NCBI GenBank assembly: GCA_947382355.1
Contig: CANCYR010000013.1
Span: forward strand, 1 to 64,000
DNA length: 64,000 bases
Direction: 5' to 3'
Source of the DNA: an uncultured Lachnospiraceae bacterium
Lineage (GTDB): Bacteria > Bacillota > Clostridia > Lachnospirales > Lachnospiraceae
Shown: one piece after another, positions 33,797 to 42,048 of the stretch
How positions within the stretch are numbered: the first letter of the stretch is position 1
How the letters are laid out: each line of letters opens with the position of its first letter
Program-made: the position numbers and the translations under genes
Notes under the pieces: generated by a model
Databases searched by the model: none
The model's input: only the letters and a program-made list of their open reading frames with translations
Told to the model about the DNA's origin: nothing

Positions 33797-34896
33797 TATT
33801 TAATCCTCCCGTACTCGATATTATTTTCATTCATAAACTCAATCAATTTCTGCAGTTGCTCCTTGGTACCCACTGCACAGAACTTTGTGCGGTACCGCTT
33901 TACCTCTTCCTGCTTTGGTGTAAACGGGTCAACTGCCGTTGCGTAGGCCTGTTGTTCTACGCTCTGAATGACTTTTCCCATTTCAGATACCGGCTCAGTT
34001 GCACTTTCCTGCACTTCTGATTCTTTTTCCATCTCGTTTGATACATTTTCAGCAGATTTGGTATCACTTTCCTGCTCTGCTTTTCCCTTATTCTCCCATG
34101 CTTTTCTCTGCTCTTCCTCTGCTTTGGCTTTTTCTTCTGCCAGACGTTTCTTTTCAGCCTTTTCCTCTGCCTTGCGCCTTTTTTCTGCCTCCAGCTTTTC
34201 TTCCAGTTCGGACAGCCTCTTATTCTCTGCCAGCGCTTTACTGAGGTCCAGTGTCTTAATGTAGACGTCTTTTGCGTTCAGCTTGTACTTACTCTCTAAA
34301 CTGTCAATTGTCTCCAAATCGGTACGTACCTTCTCAATTTTTGCTTTTACCTCTGCTTTTGCTGTAGCCAGTTTATATGTCTGGTTAAGATATCTGTTGT
34401 CAAATACCTTTTCAAATGGCAGCACTTTTGCTAAATCCCCAATCACTTCATCATAAGATTTCTGGATGCTCTTTTTCTTTTCTTCCTTCTGCTGGTCCTC
34501 AAATGCCTTTACCTGCTTGTCTATAATACTTACCGGCTCCTGAATCAGTGCCAGAATCTCCTTCAGCTCCGCCTCGAACACATCATACGGCTCATTGATG
34601 ATTTTCTTAACCATTTTCCGACGTTCTTCAATGGCCTTTGTCAGCTTGTTTAACTCTGCCCTATCTGCCTTTGCCTGTTTCATGTTGTCCTCTGTATAGA
34701 CAACATTCTTGTATTCGGCTATCTTATGCTTTACAGCCGTCTCTAGTTCCTCCTTGTTCCACTTAATCACCCGAAGAAAACCATCCTCCGTAGGATTGAT
34801 TAACCGAAACTCCATCTTTTCCTCCTGTGCTACTGCTGCCTCGCTCACAACCTCTGCCTCCACCGTTTCCGGTATCATCTTCTTACTTCCTGCCAT
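33796..34896 (-). CDS. DUF1351 family phage protein
   Basis: A 366-aa protein. The N-terminal two thirds match DUF1351: 'Y-T-E-D-N-M-K-Q-A-K-A-D-R-A-E-L-N-K-L' and 'E-R-R-K-M-V-K-K-I-I-N-E-P-Y-D-V-F'. A long K/E/A coiled coil spans about 225-275, and a small C-terminal domain ends 'I-E-Y-G-R-I-K'. DUF1351 genes accompany RecT/nuclease modules in Firmicutes phages; the role is unknown, probably in DNA recombination. Confidence 0.8.
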   Translation of the reverse strand: MAGSKKMIPETVEAEVVSEAAVAQEEKMEFRLINPTEDGFLRVIKWNKEELETAVKHKIAEYKNVVYTEDNMKQAKADRAELNKLTKAIEERRKMVKKIINEPYDVFEAELKEILALIQEPVSIIDKQVKAFEDQQKEEKKKSIQKSYDEVIGDLAKVLPFEKVFDNRYLNQTYKLATAKAEVKAKIEKVRTDLETIDSLESKYKLNAKDVYIKTLDLSKALAENKRLSELEEKLEAEKRRKAEEKAEKKRLAEEKAKAEEEQRKAWENKGKAEQESDTKSAENVSNEMEKESEVQESATEPVSEMGKVIQSVEQQAYATAVDPFTPKQEEVKRYRTKFCAVGTKEQLQKLIEFMNENNIEYGRIK

Positions 34897-34907
34897 CTGT
34901 CTACCTC

Positions 34908-35126
34908 CTAATTTTGATTTAACTGCCTTATCAGATCATTAACTTTGTCAATCCATTTAACCAAATCTGGTCTTTCATACTGATAATTATGACAGCAGCC
35001 AACTTCTTTCAATTTTTCGCATACTTTCAAAGATGCGATTGCCATATCCAAACCCTTTTGGTCGTACTCGCCTCTCATGCTCTGTTTTGCAAACGACACA
35101 ACTTCTATCGCATTTTTCTCAGTCAC
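34908..35126 (-). CDS. Small hypothetical phage protein
   Basis: A 72-aa protein with mainly helical residues and a C-C pair ('V-G-C-C-H-N-Y'). A GTG start at 35126 fits AGGAGGT; another GTG is three bases earlier. It overlaps the rusA stop. No function seen. Confidence 0.5.
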   Translation of the reverse strand: MTEKNAIEVVSFAKQSMRGEYDQKGLDMAIASLKVCEKLKEVGCCHNYQYERPDLVKWIDKVNDLIRQLNQN

Positions 35127-35586
35127 CACTCTTACCTCCTATCTGTAGGATTGTCACATCAACCCTCGGATTCTCCGAATAGAACTTCCTTACCTGTGCA
35201 TCCACTACAGCCGAATCGTCATGATATGCAACCAAATTCAGACTGTCGCATATAATCTTGCCGATATTATCCCAATCCGGCTTTTTGGATGGCCGGATTT
35301 TATGCTCCAGCATAGCTCTCCGCTTTTTCTTGCTGGTGGATTTTGGAATGTCATAGTAAGCTATAATTCTCACATCCAGCATTGCATCCTGGCTGAACAT
35401 TTTTCCTTTTGCTGCCTGCTGGTACATTACCTTAACTAAATTCTCATAGTTTACCGTTTCTTCAGGCGTATAGGTTTTCACATACTGTCCTGCTCTTGAA
35501 AATTTTGGTCTTTGCTTACCAAACGGCTGACCCGGTACAGAAAATTTAATTTGCCTCATAATTTCATCCTCTGCAGTTTGCTCCAT
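35119..35586 (-). CDS. rusA: RusA-family Holliday junction resolvase
   Basis: A 155-aa endodeoxyribonuclease. It has 'P-G-Q-P-F-G-K-Q-R-P' at about 18-27 and the catalytic acidic set in 'K-K-P-D-W-D-N-I-G-K-I-I-C-D-S-L-N' and 'Y-H-D-D-S-A-V' at about 108-137. It resolves four-way junctions made during phage recombination and replication. Length is typical for RusA. AGGAGGGG precedes ATG. Confidence 0.88.
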   Translation of the reverse strand: MEQTAEDEIMRQIKFSVPGQPFGKQRPKFSRAGQYVKTYTPEETVNYENLVKVMYQQAAKGKMFSQDAMLDVRIIAYYDIPKSTSKKKRRAMLEHKIRPSKKPDWDNIGKIICDSLNLVAYHDDSAVVDAQVRKFYSENPRVDVTILQIGGKSGD

Positions 35587-35595
35587 ACTCCCCTC

Positions 35596-35787
35596 CTACT
35601 TGCCACTGGCCGAATCTTGTTCGCTTTCCTTATACACCTTCAAATAATAATCCAGTTGCTTTCCGGTTGATGTCAGCTTTCTTTTCCCCGGTCCTACGGT
35701 ATATCCATTCTCATGCAAGATTGCCGTAACCATTTTCCTGTCCTCCAGCTTATTGATACTCAATTCTGCCACTTTTTCCAATGCCAT
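35596..35787 (-). CDS. Small hypothetical phage protein
   Basis: A 63-aa protein. 'R-K-M-V-T-A-I-L-H-E-N-G-Y-T-V' has the look of a small alpha/beta fold seen in single-gene inserts near DnaC-like loaders. AGGAGG fits ATG. Unrecognised; a helper of replication is only a guess. Confidence 0.5.
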   Translation of the reverse strand: MALEKVAELSINKLEDRKMVTAILHENGYTVGPGKRKLTSTGKQLDYYLKVYKESEQDSASGK

Positions 35788-35791
35788 ATTG

Positions 35792-36661
35792 TTATTCCTC
35801 CATTAACTTTTTCATTTCATCAAACCTCTTTGCCGCCTCTTTTTCTCTCCATGACCTCCCATTCACCCTTACAGGAAAACACATTTCAAAAATCCTATCA
35901 TATATCCGCTTATACTTAACATCCGTATTTTCCTGCATTTCTTTTACTGTCATATTGGTAGTTAAAATCAGCGGCTTTCCTGACCGGTACCTGCTGTCAA
36001 TAATGTTATAGACCTTTTCTAGTGCATAATCCGTATTTCTTTCAGTACCCAAATCATCTATAATGAGCAGTCGGGCAGCATTCATCCGGTTCATAAATAT
36101 CTTTTCTTCTTCTGGATTCCCCTGAATGTTCTGCAGGATTTTCACGAATGAGGTCATGATTACTGGAACCATCCGGTCCATAAGCTCATTTGCTATGCAG
36201 GCAGCTGTAAAGCTCTTCCCTGTCCCTACTGTTCCCCATAGCAATATGCCCTGCCTCTTCTCATACATTTCCTCGAACCGCTCCACATACTTCTCTGCCA
36301 GAGCATACACTTTCTGGTTATCCTGGCCTTTCCGGAATGAGCGCAGGCGTACTTCCCGCAATTTATCATCTATCAGACTGCTGTTTTTCAAACGCTCTAT
36401 GCGTTCCATAGCCTTTCGCTTTTCCTCTGACTCTTCTCTTCGCCTATTTTCCTCGACCTGGCATTTGCAGAGGCATCTTACGACCATTCCCCTGCCATTC
36501 GTAAAATCTGATGCTGGGAGTCTGGTCTGCTTTTTCCCTTTACACTTTCCGCAATGCAGGAGTCCATATTCGCCTATATAGTCGCCTTCATCTGTCTGTA
36601 TCTCTTCGATGTCCTGCGGAAGTTTCACTACATCTGCCAACTTTACCGGTTCACCAATCAT
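35792..36661 (-). CDS. DnaC-like replicative helicase loader ATPase
   Basis: About 289 aa. An N-terminal C-x-x-C pair region (H-C-G-K-C-K and C-L-C-K-C) may bind zinc. The AAA+ core has Walker A 'G-T-V-G-T-G-K-S' at about 145-152 and Walker B 'L-L-I-I-D-D-L-G' at about 205-212. It should load host replicative helicase at the phage origin. I start at ATG 36661, eight bases after GGAAGGGG. It overlaps the end of the replisome organiser gene. Confidence 0.88.
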   Translation of the reverse strand: MIGEPVKLADVVKLPQDIEEIQTDEGDYIGEYGLLHCGKCKGKKQTRLPASDFTNGRGMVVRCLCKCQVEENRRREESEEKRKAMERIERLKNSSLIDDKLREVRLRSFRKGQDNQKVYALAEKYVERFEEMYEKRQGILLWGTVGTGKSFTAACIANELMDRMVPVIMTSFVKILQNIQGNPEEEKIFMNRMNAARLLIIDDLGTERNTDYALEKVYNIIDSRYRSGKPLILTTNMTVKEMQENTDVKYKRIYDRIFEMCFPVRVNGRSWREKEAAKRFDEMKKLMEE

Positions 36662-36666
36662 ATACA

Positions 36667-37428
36667 TCACCCCTTCCGAAACGGATTCTCGTCGTCTGTG
36701 ACTTCTATACTGGCCTGTGGAGCGTTTTTAGGAAGATAATCAAGGAATGGTGTTGCCTCCCCTAAAAAAGTCTTTCCATGCTTGATATACTTCTCTTCCG
36801 TCCTGTCTCTCCTGCACTGATCCGCATAATTCTTCGCCGCCTCTAACAGCTGTTCATGAGAGAATCCATCCTCCAGCCTTGCCTTGTATTTCTTGTACGC
36901 CTGCGCCTTATCCGCTTTTCTGGGGTAAACGCTCCAGAACTCTTCAAAATCCGTTGAATAATCGCTGATTGCCTTTCTCGGCTTCGGCTCCGAACTTTGA
37001 TCCTCCGAAAGAGCAGAGGCATTTTCCCCAGGCTCTCCCGAAAGCGCTTTTTCATTTTTAACCCGGTTGTAATACTCCCTCTGCCGGTCCGCCTCTGTTG
37101 AGGACTTCCCTATATAGTTCTGTATGTCCATCATGTAGATAGCCCCGTTATCCAGAACTTCAATCAGTTCCAGCTTTCGGAATGTCTCCAGCGCCTTTTC
37201 CACGGTACCTACCTGGTGTCCTAACAGGGTAGCAAGTATCTCCGGCGTGTACGGTATCACATTCCTATACATCAACCGGCCCTCATTCCTCAGACTTTTC
37301 AGATAGAGTTTCAAGAGGATATTACTGTACATATATCCGTCCTTCATGCTCTCCAGTATTTTGATCTCTTCCGACTCGAAAAACCCCTCCTTCAGCTTTA
37401 GGTAATAATACTTTCTATTGTCCGCCAT
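36667..37428 (-). CDS. Phage replisome organiser, DnaD-like
   Basis: A 253-aa protein. The N-terminal ~120 residues are a phage replisome-organiser winged helix ('Y-Y-Y-L-K-L-K-E-G-F-F-E-S-E-E-I-K-I-L-E', 'T-L-L-G-H-Q-V-G-T-V-E-K-A-L'). A linker rich in S and E follows, then a C-terminal helical domain ('F-E-E-F-W-S-V-Y-P-R-K-A-D-K') related to DnaD-type initiators. It likely binds the phage origin and recruits the loader encoded next. Confidence 0.88.
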   Translation of the reverse strand: MADNRKYYYLKLKEGFFESEEIKILESMKDGYMYSNILLKLYLKSLRNEGRLMYRNVIPYTPEILATLLGHQVGTVEKALETFRKLELIEVLDNGAIYMMDIQNYIGKSSTEADRQREYYNRVKNEKALSGEPGENASALSEDQSSEPKPRKAISDYSTDFEEFWSVYPRKADKAQAYKKYKARLEDGFSHEQLLEAAKNYADQCRRDRTEEKYIKHGKTFLGEATPFLDYLPKNAPQASIEVTDDENPFRKG

Positions 37429-37448
37429 GTGTTCACCGCCAATCGTAA

Positions 37449-38246
37449 CTATATTCCGGCTGTTAAATCCATAATCGAAATCGGCTTTGTCAGCACCCGG
37501 TTATGCCTGCAGCAATCGCACAGCTCGCATCTGTCCGGCTGATACTCGCCGCTCTTGATCCGCAGAATCCTCGGCATATTCGCCTCGACCACATGCAGCG
37601 CCTCCTGCAGATAATTGTCCGTCACATGGATAATGCGGATGTCCGGCTCTTTCTCCTTTGTCGCACCCGCAATATAAAATGGCAGCTTTTCCCCGGTGTT
37701 CTGTCTTACGATTTCCTGGTAGACTGCGCCCTGGATGTCATAGCCCCAATACCGGACAAAATCCAGATAGCCCAAATCCTTAACCCATTTCAGCTCTGTA
37801 ATGGATGCCATGACCTTCAAATCCACGATTGCCACCTTTGGGATGTAGCTGTCGATCTTAATTTTCCACTTTGCCCCGAACAGCTCCCCGGTCATAATGA
37901 CCTGTTTCTGTCCGGACATATATTTCATGAAATACTTGTCACGCTCAATGCGGGCAATGATCTCTTCCGCTTTCACATAGTCAGCTTTCAAACCGCCGTC
38001 CTTCCTGAACAGTGCCGGATGCTCTGCCTTGAACTTCTCCAGTGTTCCCTCAAAGTAAGCGTCCACATAGCTGCCTACCAGAAGAGCAGTAGTCTCTTCA
38101 TCCTCCCACCGCTCTTCCAGCTTTTCCATCGCCGCAAACTCGCAGGCCAATCTCCCGTATGTACCCGCAAAATCCTTGAACTGAGAGACACTCATGTACT
38201 CCCTGTTAGCCTCCTGGCTGTAATAATTTTCTGCTGTCAGTTGCAT
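37449..38246 (-). CDS. RecE-like / PD-(D/E)XK exonuclease
   Basis: A 265-aa protein. 'Y-M-S-V-S-Q-F-K-D-F', 'G-S-Y-V-D-A-Y', the active-site 'K-I-D-S-Y-I-P ... A-I-V-D-L-K' and 'Y-D-I-Q-G-A-V-Y-Q-E' identify the YqaJ/RecE-like nuclease fold. Four cysteines near the C-terminus (C-E-L-C-D-C-C) hint at a metal or Fe-S site. Next to RecT, it makes 3' single strands for annealing. Confidence 0.85.
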   Translation of the reverse strand: MQLTAENYYSQEANREYMSVSQFKDFAGTYGRLACEFAAMEKLEERWEDEETTALLVGSYVDAYFEGTLEKFKAEHPALFRKDGGLKADYVKAEEIIARIERDKYFMKYMSGQKQVIMTGELFGAKWKIKIDSYIPKVAIVDLKVMASITELKWVKDLGYLDFVRYWGYDIQGAVYQEIVRQNTGEKLPFYIAGATKEKEPDIRIIHVTDNYLQEALHVVEANMPRILRIKSGEYQPDRCELCDCCRHNRVLTKPISIMDLTAGI

Positions 38247-38265
38247 TTTTTCTTTCCTCCTGTTC

Positions 38266-39177
38266 TTATACCTCTTCCAGTTCCAAACCGCCTATCTGAT
38301 CGTTCTCCTGCTCTTCCTGCATTTCAAAAGCATCATACGCCTCTATGGCATCCGGCTGGTTATCACCATAATCACCGTTGCCGTCCTCGTCATAAACCTT
38401 TTGATCGTCCTGGATGGCCCTCTGCATATCAACCGATAAAATGCCCCATTTGCTGAGGAGCAACTTAATTACCGTTTTCAGCGCCATAGCCTCAAAATCT
38501 GTAGTCCACTTGCTTGACTTCTTATTCTGGTTGATGTCGTACCTGTATGCCTGGGAATACTTCTTTGCATGGTTGTCAACCTCTGCCCTTGACATAAACA
38601 ATTCCTGACTGAACCCTGTCTTTAAGCGAAACCATGCGTAATAACCTACCACTTTGCTTTCATCCCCTGCCTCCCGCTGTTTGCATTGGGAAAAATCCTT
38701 CACAAATTCAATTTCTCCAGTAATCGGATTGTATTTTTTCAATTCATCCTCATACACAACCGCATAATTCATCTTCTCGTAATATCCGGAACGGATTGCC
38801 AGCTGTATAAATCCCTTATACATCATTTGGAATTGCGCCCTCGGTATCTTGTCATAGCTCTTTGTCTGAGGATTATATATGCTCTCGTTATATGGGACAA
38901 TCGCACTGAACCCCAAATTACTGTCAATTGGCAAATCGTAAGTTGCCGCAACAAATGCTGCGCTCATAATTGAATTTGCACTACACTTTTTCAGCTGTGC
39001 ACTGCCAGCCACCACATTAGTAATAGATGCAAGAAATTGTGGAGCTTTCTGTCCTAATACTTCCGTAAATTTCTTCTTTACTGAATCTGATGCTATAAGC
39101 TGCTTTACCTGCTTTGCTACGCTTACACCAGTCTGCTGCTGTCCTGCTTGTTGTTGCTGTGTTTCTAATCCTTCCAT
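38266..39177 (-). CDS. recT: RecT single-strand annealing protein
   Basis: A 303-aa protein. The RecT/Redbeta core is clear: 'L-P-I-D-S-N-L-G-F-S-A-I-V-P-Y', 'F-Q-M-M-Y-K-G-F-I-Q-L-A-I-R-S-G-Y-Y' and 'K-K-S-S-K-W-T-T-D-F-E-A-M-A-L-K-T-V'. It anneals complementary strands for phage recombination. The N-terminus is glutamine-rich and the C-terminal 50 residues are acidic. It pairs with the nuclease gene. Confidence 0.95.
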   Translation of the reverse strand: MEGLETQQQQAGQQQTGVSVAKQVKQLIASDSVKKKFTEVLGQKAPQFLASITNVVAGSAQLKKCSANSIMSAAFVAATYDLPIDSNLGFSAIVPYNESIYNPQTKSYDKIPRAQFQMMYKGFIQLAIRSGYYEKMNYAVVYEDELKKYNPITGEIEFVKDFSQCKQREAGDESKVVGYYAWFRLKTGFSQELFMSRAEVDNHAKKYSQAYRYDINQNKKSSKWTTDFEAMALKTVIKLLLSKWGILSVDMQRAIQDDQKVYDEDGNGDYGDNQPDAIEAYDAFEMQEEQENDQIGGLELEEV

Positions 39178-39181
39178 ACTT

Positions 39182-39505
39182 TCATTCCTCCTTTTCTACA
39201 GAGAATGTTTCAATCACTTCATAATCATCCTCCATTTCAAACAGATACCTTATTGTATTTCCAACAGCCCTTGCCACTTCCACAGCCATAAGCACCAATG
39301 GTAATGTAAGCCACTCTCCGCCATAAGCTACAGCTTCTCTTTCAGCATAGGCCATCTTTACAAATACCTCAGTAAGAATCAGTCCTACCACAATCCATAT
39401 CCAATTTCTTGATATATACCTTCTTATCTCGCTCATTCCTTCAAATAGGCATATTGCCAAGATTTTTAGTCCGGAAAACAGCTTTAGCCTACTTTTTCTC
39501 TTCAT
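39182..39505 (-). CDS. Small membrane protein of prophage
   Basis: A 107-aa protein. A basic N-terminus, one clear transmembrane segment ('W-I-W-I-V-V-G-L-I-L-T-E-V-F-V') and a second hydrophobic stretch ('L-T-L-P-L-V-L-M-A-V-E-V') precede an acidic tail. ATG 39505 fits AAGGAGG. No family recognised; perhaps a host-interaction protein. Confidence 0.55.
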   Translation of the reverse strand: MKRKSRLKLFSGLKILAICLFEGMSEIRRYISRNWIWIVVGLILTEVFVKMAYAEREAVAYGGEWLTLPLVLMAVEVARAVGNTIRYLFEMEDDYEVIETFSVEKEE

Positions 39506-39521
39506 AACCAACCTCCTTCGG

Positions 39522-40031
39522 TTAACATTCAGTCTCTCTTAATTCTTTAATAAGTTTCTCTCCGACAATTTTCATTTCACTTATGATTTCTGCCATCTTC
39601 TCCAGCTTTTCCAGAATTATTTTCAGCTTTGGAAGTTCCTCTTTACTGATGATCCCGTCCTCTGTTATCTCAATCAGATTCTCCTTCATTGCCCTTAATT
39701 CATCCTCGTTAAAGCCTCTCAAAAGCCGTAGTGTAATACCTTGTACACTTTTTTCTTCTGTTGCCAGAGGCAGAAAACCATGTACCGGGCATTCACCCAT
39801 GCAGTACCCTGTAATCAGTTCCGGGGCATTGTACAAATCCGCCATGAGGACCACCTTATCTACCGGAACAACCTTTGTATTACCTAGCTCGTAATCAGCC
39901 AGTGTTGATACCGAAATTCCCAAAAGCTCTGACGCCCCCTCCCGGCTATATAGCCTCTCATTGTATACTGCTGCTCTTTTCCTAGCCTTGAAATACACAT
40001 TGTTGTTCTCGTTTATAGGACCTTTTCCCAT
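39522..40031 (-). CDS. Xre-type HTH regulator
   Basis: A 169-aa protein. An N-terminal Xre HTH spans about 25-60 ('Y-S-R-E-G-A-S-E-L-L-G-I-S-V-S-T-L-A-D-Y-E'). A C-M-G-E-C-P-V-H cluster at about 88-95 may bind metal, and the C-terminus is coiled coil. It is the second regulator of the early operon, likely controlling lysis-lysogeny together with the double-HTH protein. Confidence 0.75.
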   Translation of the reverse strand: MGKGPINENNNVYFKARKRAAVYNERLYSREGASELLGISVSTLADYELGNTKVVPVDKVVLMADLYNAPELITGYCMGECPVHGFLPLATEEKSVQGITLRLLRGFNEDELRAMKENLIEITEDGIISKEELPKLKIILEKLEKMAEIISEMKIVGEKLIKELRETEC

Positions 40032-40059
40032 TTCGTGTTACCTGCCCTTCCGCTATAAT

Positions 40060-40479
40060 CTAATTATCACCAGAGGGTACAGCCGGTATATTAATATTCA
40101 AAAAGCTGTTGACAGCATCAACGATTCCCTTATTCATCATCTTGCCGTTGATAACCAGTGACAGTCGGTCTCTGGAGACATTCAGCTTTTTTGCCAGCTG
40201 ATTAATGTTTACTTTTTTCTTTACAAGTTCAATCTTTACGCATTGGCACCATTCATCTGATGGAGTATCAATTCGTTCCGGCACCCCTCCTGTACCAAGC
40301 ACTCCGTTAATTTTCTCTGCGATTGCTTGATAACTAGCATTAGAATATCGCCCGTTAATAACCGAGGAAACTGTCGTAACGCTGTAACCGATAATTTCTG
40401 CCAACTGCTTTAATGTCATATCCTTATCAATCACAGCTTTTCGGACATCTTTACTCCATTGTGATGTTTCCTTTCCCAT
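40060..40479 (-). CDS. Double Xre-HTH protein, Cro-like early regulator
   Basis: A 139-aa protein with two helix-turn-helix units: 'T-L-K-Q-L-A-E-I-I-G-Y-S-V-T-T-V' (about 22-37) and 'N-I-N-Q-L-A-K-K-L-N-V-S-R-D-R-L' (about 91-106). First gene of the early operon, divergent from the CI-like repressor, the usual place for Cro. Its leader holds the CTTTCTCGCATTTG operator. AAAGGAGAG precedes ATG. Confidence 0.72.
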   Translation of the reverse strand: MGKETSQWSKDVRKAVIDKDMTLKQLAEIIGYSVTTVSSVINGRYSNASYQAIAEKINGVLGTGGVPERIDTPSDEWCQCVKIELVKKKVNINQLAKKLNVSRDRLSLVINGKMMNKGIVDAVNSFLNINIPAVPSGDN

Positions 40480-40717
40480 TTAAGTGTCTCTCCTTTCTCG
40501 CATTTGCTTGTTATTTGTTATTTATTTTTGCGTGTCTGCGTGCTATAATAAAAACAAATTTGTCTGCAAGCTCGCAAACACTTTTTGAAATACATTATTC
40601 TCTGCTCGCAACTTTGAATTTATTTGTATTTCATATGTTTATTATACCACGTAATTGCGAGTTTGTAAATATTTATATTCGCATTTGCAAATCATTTAAC
40701 ACTTACGGAGGTATGAA
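40480..40717. promoter_or_regulatory. Divergent lysis-lysogeny control region with repeated CTCGCA/TGCGAG operators
   Basis: The 238 bases between the Cro-like and CI-like genes carry TATAAT (40544-40549) and TATTATAC (about 40640-40647) boxes. TGCGAG-type half-sites occur near 40497, 40571, 40605, 40656 and, as a variant (TTCGCAT), 40678. The same core recurs upstream of the late activator (32044-32059). These are probably repressor and Cro binding sites overlapping both promoters; exact -35 boxes could not be fixed. Confidence 0.65.
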
Positions 40718-41083
40718 ATGGAAATAATTGAAAGAATCTATCAACTACTGGAAGAAAAAGACAAGCGTGCCTATGCACTTTGTGAAAAGCTTGACATCCG
40801 AACCTCTACAATGTCTACCTGGAAGGCACGTACCAATGACCCGCCTGCAAAATACATGAAAACCATAGCTGATTTTTTCGGTGTGTCTCTGAATTACCTT
40901 TTGACGGGACAGGAAGCTCCGGTACGCAAGAATACCACCCAAGAAGAGGACGAACTGTTAGAATTGTTCCGTTCCCTTCCGGAACCAAAAAAATATGAAT
41001 TTATAGGAGAACTTAAAGGATTTTTAAAAGCCTATACAGAGTCTCAAAAATACCTTGATTCTGAAAAAAGATTATCAGTTTAA
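40718..41083 (+). CDS. CI-like phage repressor (small Xre, no peptidase domain)
   Basis: A 121-aa protein. The N-terminal HTH is 'Y-A-L-C-E-K-L-D-I-R-T-S-T-M-S-T-W' with 'A-D-F-F-G-V-S-L-N-Y-L-L-T-G'. There is a short acidic dimerisation tail. No LexA/S24 self-cleaving domain is present, so induction must use another route, such as an antirepressor. It is the first gene of the lysogeny operon; ACGGAGGT precedes ATG. Confidence 0.82.
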   Translation: MEIIERIYQLLEEKDKRAYALCEKLDIRTSTMSTWKARTNDPPAKYMKTIADFFGVSLNYLLTGQEAPVRKNTTQEEDELLELFRSLPEPKKYEFIGELKGFLKAYTESQKYLDSEKRLSV

Positions 41084-41129
41084 AATGGTACCGGCATTTT
41101 GGCAGGTACTAAAAACAGGAGGATTACCT

Positions 41130-41444
41130 ATGACAAATGCGGCACAATATTTCGAGTTGGCACGTGCTGAAGAAATAAAAGGAAACAAGTGTGCTGCACT
41201 TCTCTTTTACCTATCTTCTTTCTGTGACAGCTTTAACTCCGCTACTGAATATTATCCCTGTGGCACTGTCGCCAAAATCCAAAGTCTGCAGGACCAACTT
41301 TCTCTTTCTAACCTGCAGCTCCTTACTTTGGTACACTCTTACGGACCTCTCTCAGATGCAGAATGCCGGGAACTATTATCCTGCTCCCTTTGTGGCTGCA
41401 CAACCGGAATTAAAGAAATTCTGTCCAACTCTGCCTATGGATAA
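41130..41444 (+). CDS. Conserved small protein of lysogeny cassette
   Basis: About 104 aa, helical, with 'N-A-A-Q-Y-F-E-L-A-R-A-E-E-I-K-G-N-K' and 'S-Y-G-P-L-S-D-A-E-C-R-E-L-L'. Proteins like it accompany CI and integrase genes in clostridial prophages. ATG 41130 follows AGGAGG by 7 bases; upstream in-frame starts lack a site. Function unknown. Confidence 0.6.
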   Translation: MTNAAQYFELARAEEIKGNKCAALLFYLSSFCDSFNSATEYYPCGTVAKIQSLQDQLSLSNLQLLTLVHSYGPLSDAECRELLSCSLCGCTTGIKEILSNSAYG

Positions 41445-41461
41445 TGAAACGGAGGAATCAC

Positions 41462-42034
41462 ATGGAACAACAATTAACAGGGAATGAAAAATTTACCTTA
41501 CATGATACAAATGTCGGCATTACCGTCATGGACTTCTGGCGCTGGGCATTTTCAGACTTAACAGACAATACCCAACGTGGAGTTATGGCAGAATTTCTGG
41601 TTTACTCTTCACTTAATAAAAATGTCCTCCCCGATACTCAGGTAAGAGAAAATTGGAACTCATTTGACGTAACGAGTCCATCCGGACGCAGGATTGAGGT
41701 AAAATCTGCCGCTTACTTACAATCCTGGACTACAGACTTTCCTTCACAAATACAATATGACATTGCACCTAAGCTTGCCTGGGATGGAAAAAACTATGCT
41801 ACGGAGGCAAAACGCAATTGTGACCTTTATGTATTCTGTCTCTATACCGCACTTACCCATGACAAATCTATTCTTGATTTGGATTATTGGGAATTTTATG
41901 TGCTACCTACATCCACATTAAATATTCGGATTCCTAACCAGAAAACAATCTCTTTATCCTCACTCCTTAAATTGGAGCCGATAAAGACAGACTATGCCCG
42001 ACTCGGCTCAGTAATCGAGTCAATCAAAATGTAA
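41462..42034 (+). CDS. PD-(D/E)XK nuclease-like protein of lysogeny cassette
   Basis: About 190 aa. An 'R-G-V-M-A-E-F-L-V' helix, then 'S-F-D-V-T-S-P-S-G-R-R-I-E-V-K-S' gives the E ... D ... E-x-K order of restriction-like nucleases. 'Y-D-I-A-P-K' and 'C-D-L-Y-V-F-C-L-Y' follow. It lies between repressor and integrase, where superinfection or defence functions are common. ATG 41462 fits GGAGG. The nuclease call is by motif only; target and activity are unknown. Confidence 0.65.
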   Translation: MEQQLTGNEKFTLHDTNVGITVMDFWRWAFSDLTDNTQRGVMAEFLVYSSLNKNVLPDTQVRENWNSFDVTSPSGRRIEVKSAAYLQSWTTDFPSQIQYDIAPKLAWDGKNYATEAKRNCDLYVFCLYTALTHDKSILDLDYWEFYVLPTSTLNIRIPNQKTISLSSLLKLEPIKTDYARLGSVIESIKM

Positions 42035-42048
42035 AAGGAAGTGATGCC

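Noticed and set aside
37503-38456. Plus-strand frame of 317 codons opposite the RecE-like and RecT genes
   Set aside because: It spans two real minus-strand genes and their gap and resembles no protein; explained as antisense shadow.
40480-40717. Possible CRISPR-like repeats in the operator region
   Set aside because: The TGCGAG units are short, irregularly spaced and in both orientations, which fits regulator binding sites rather than a CRISPR array.
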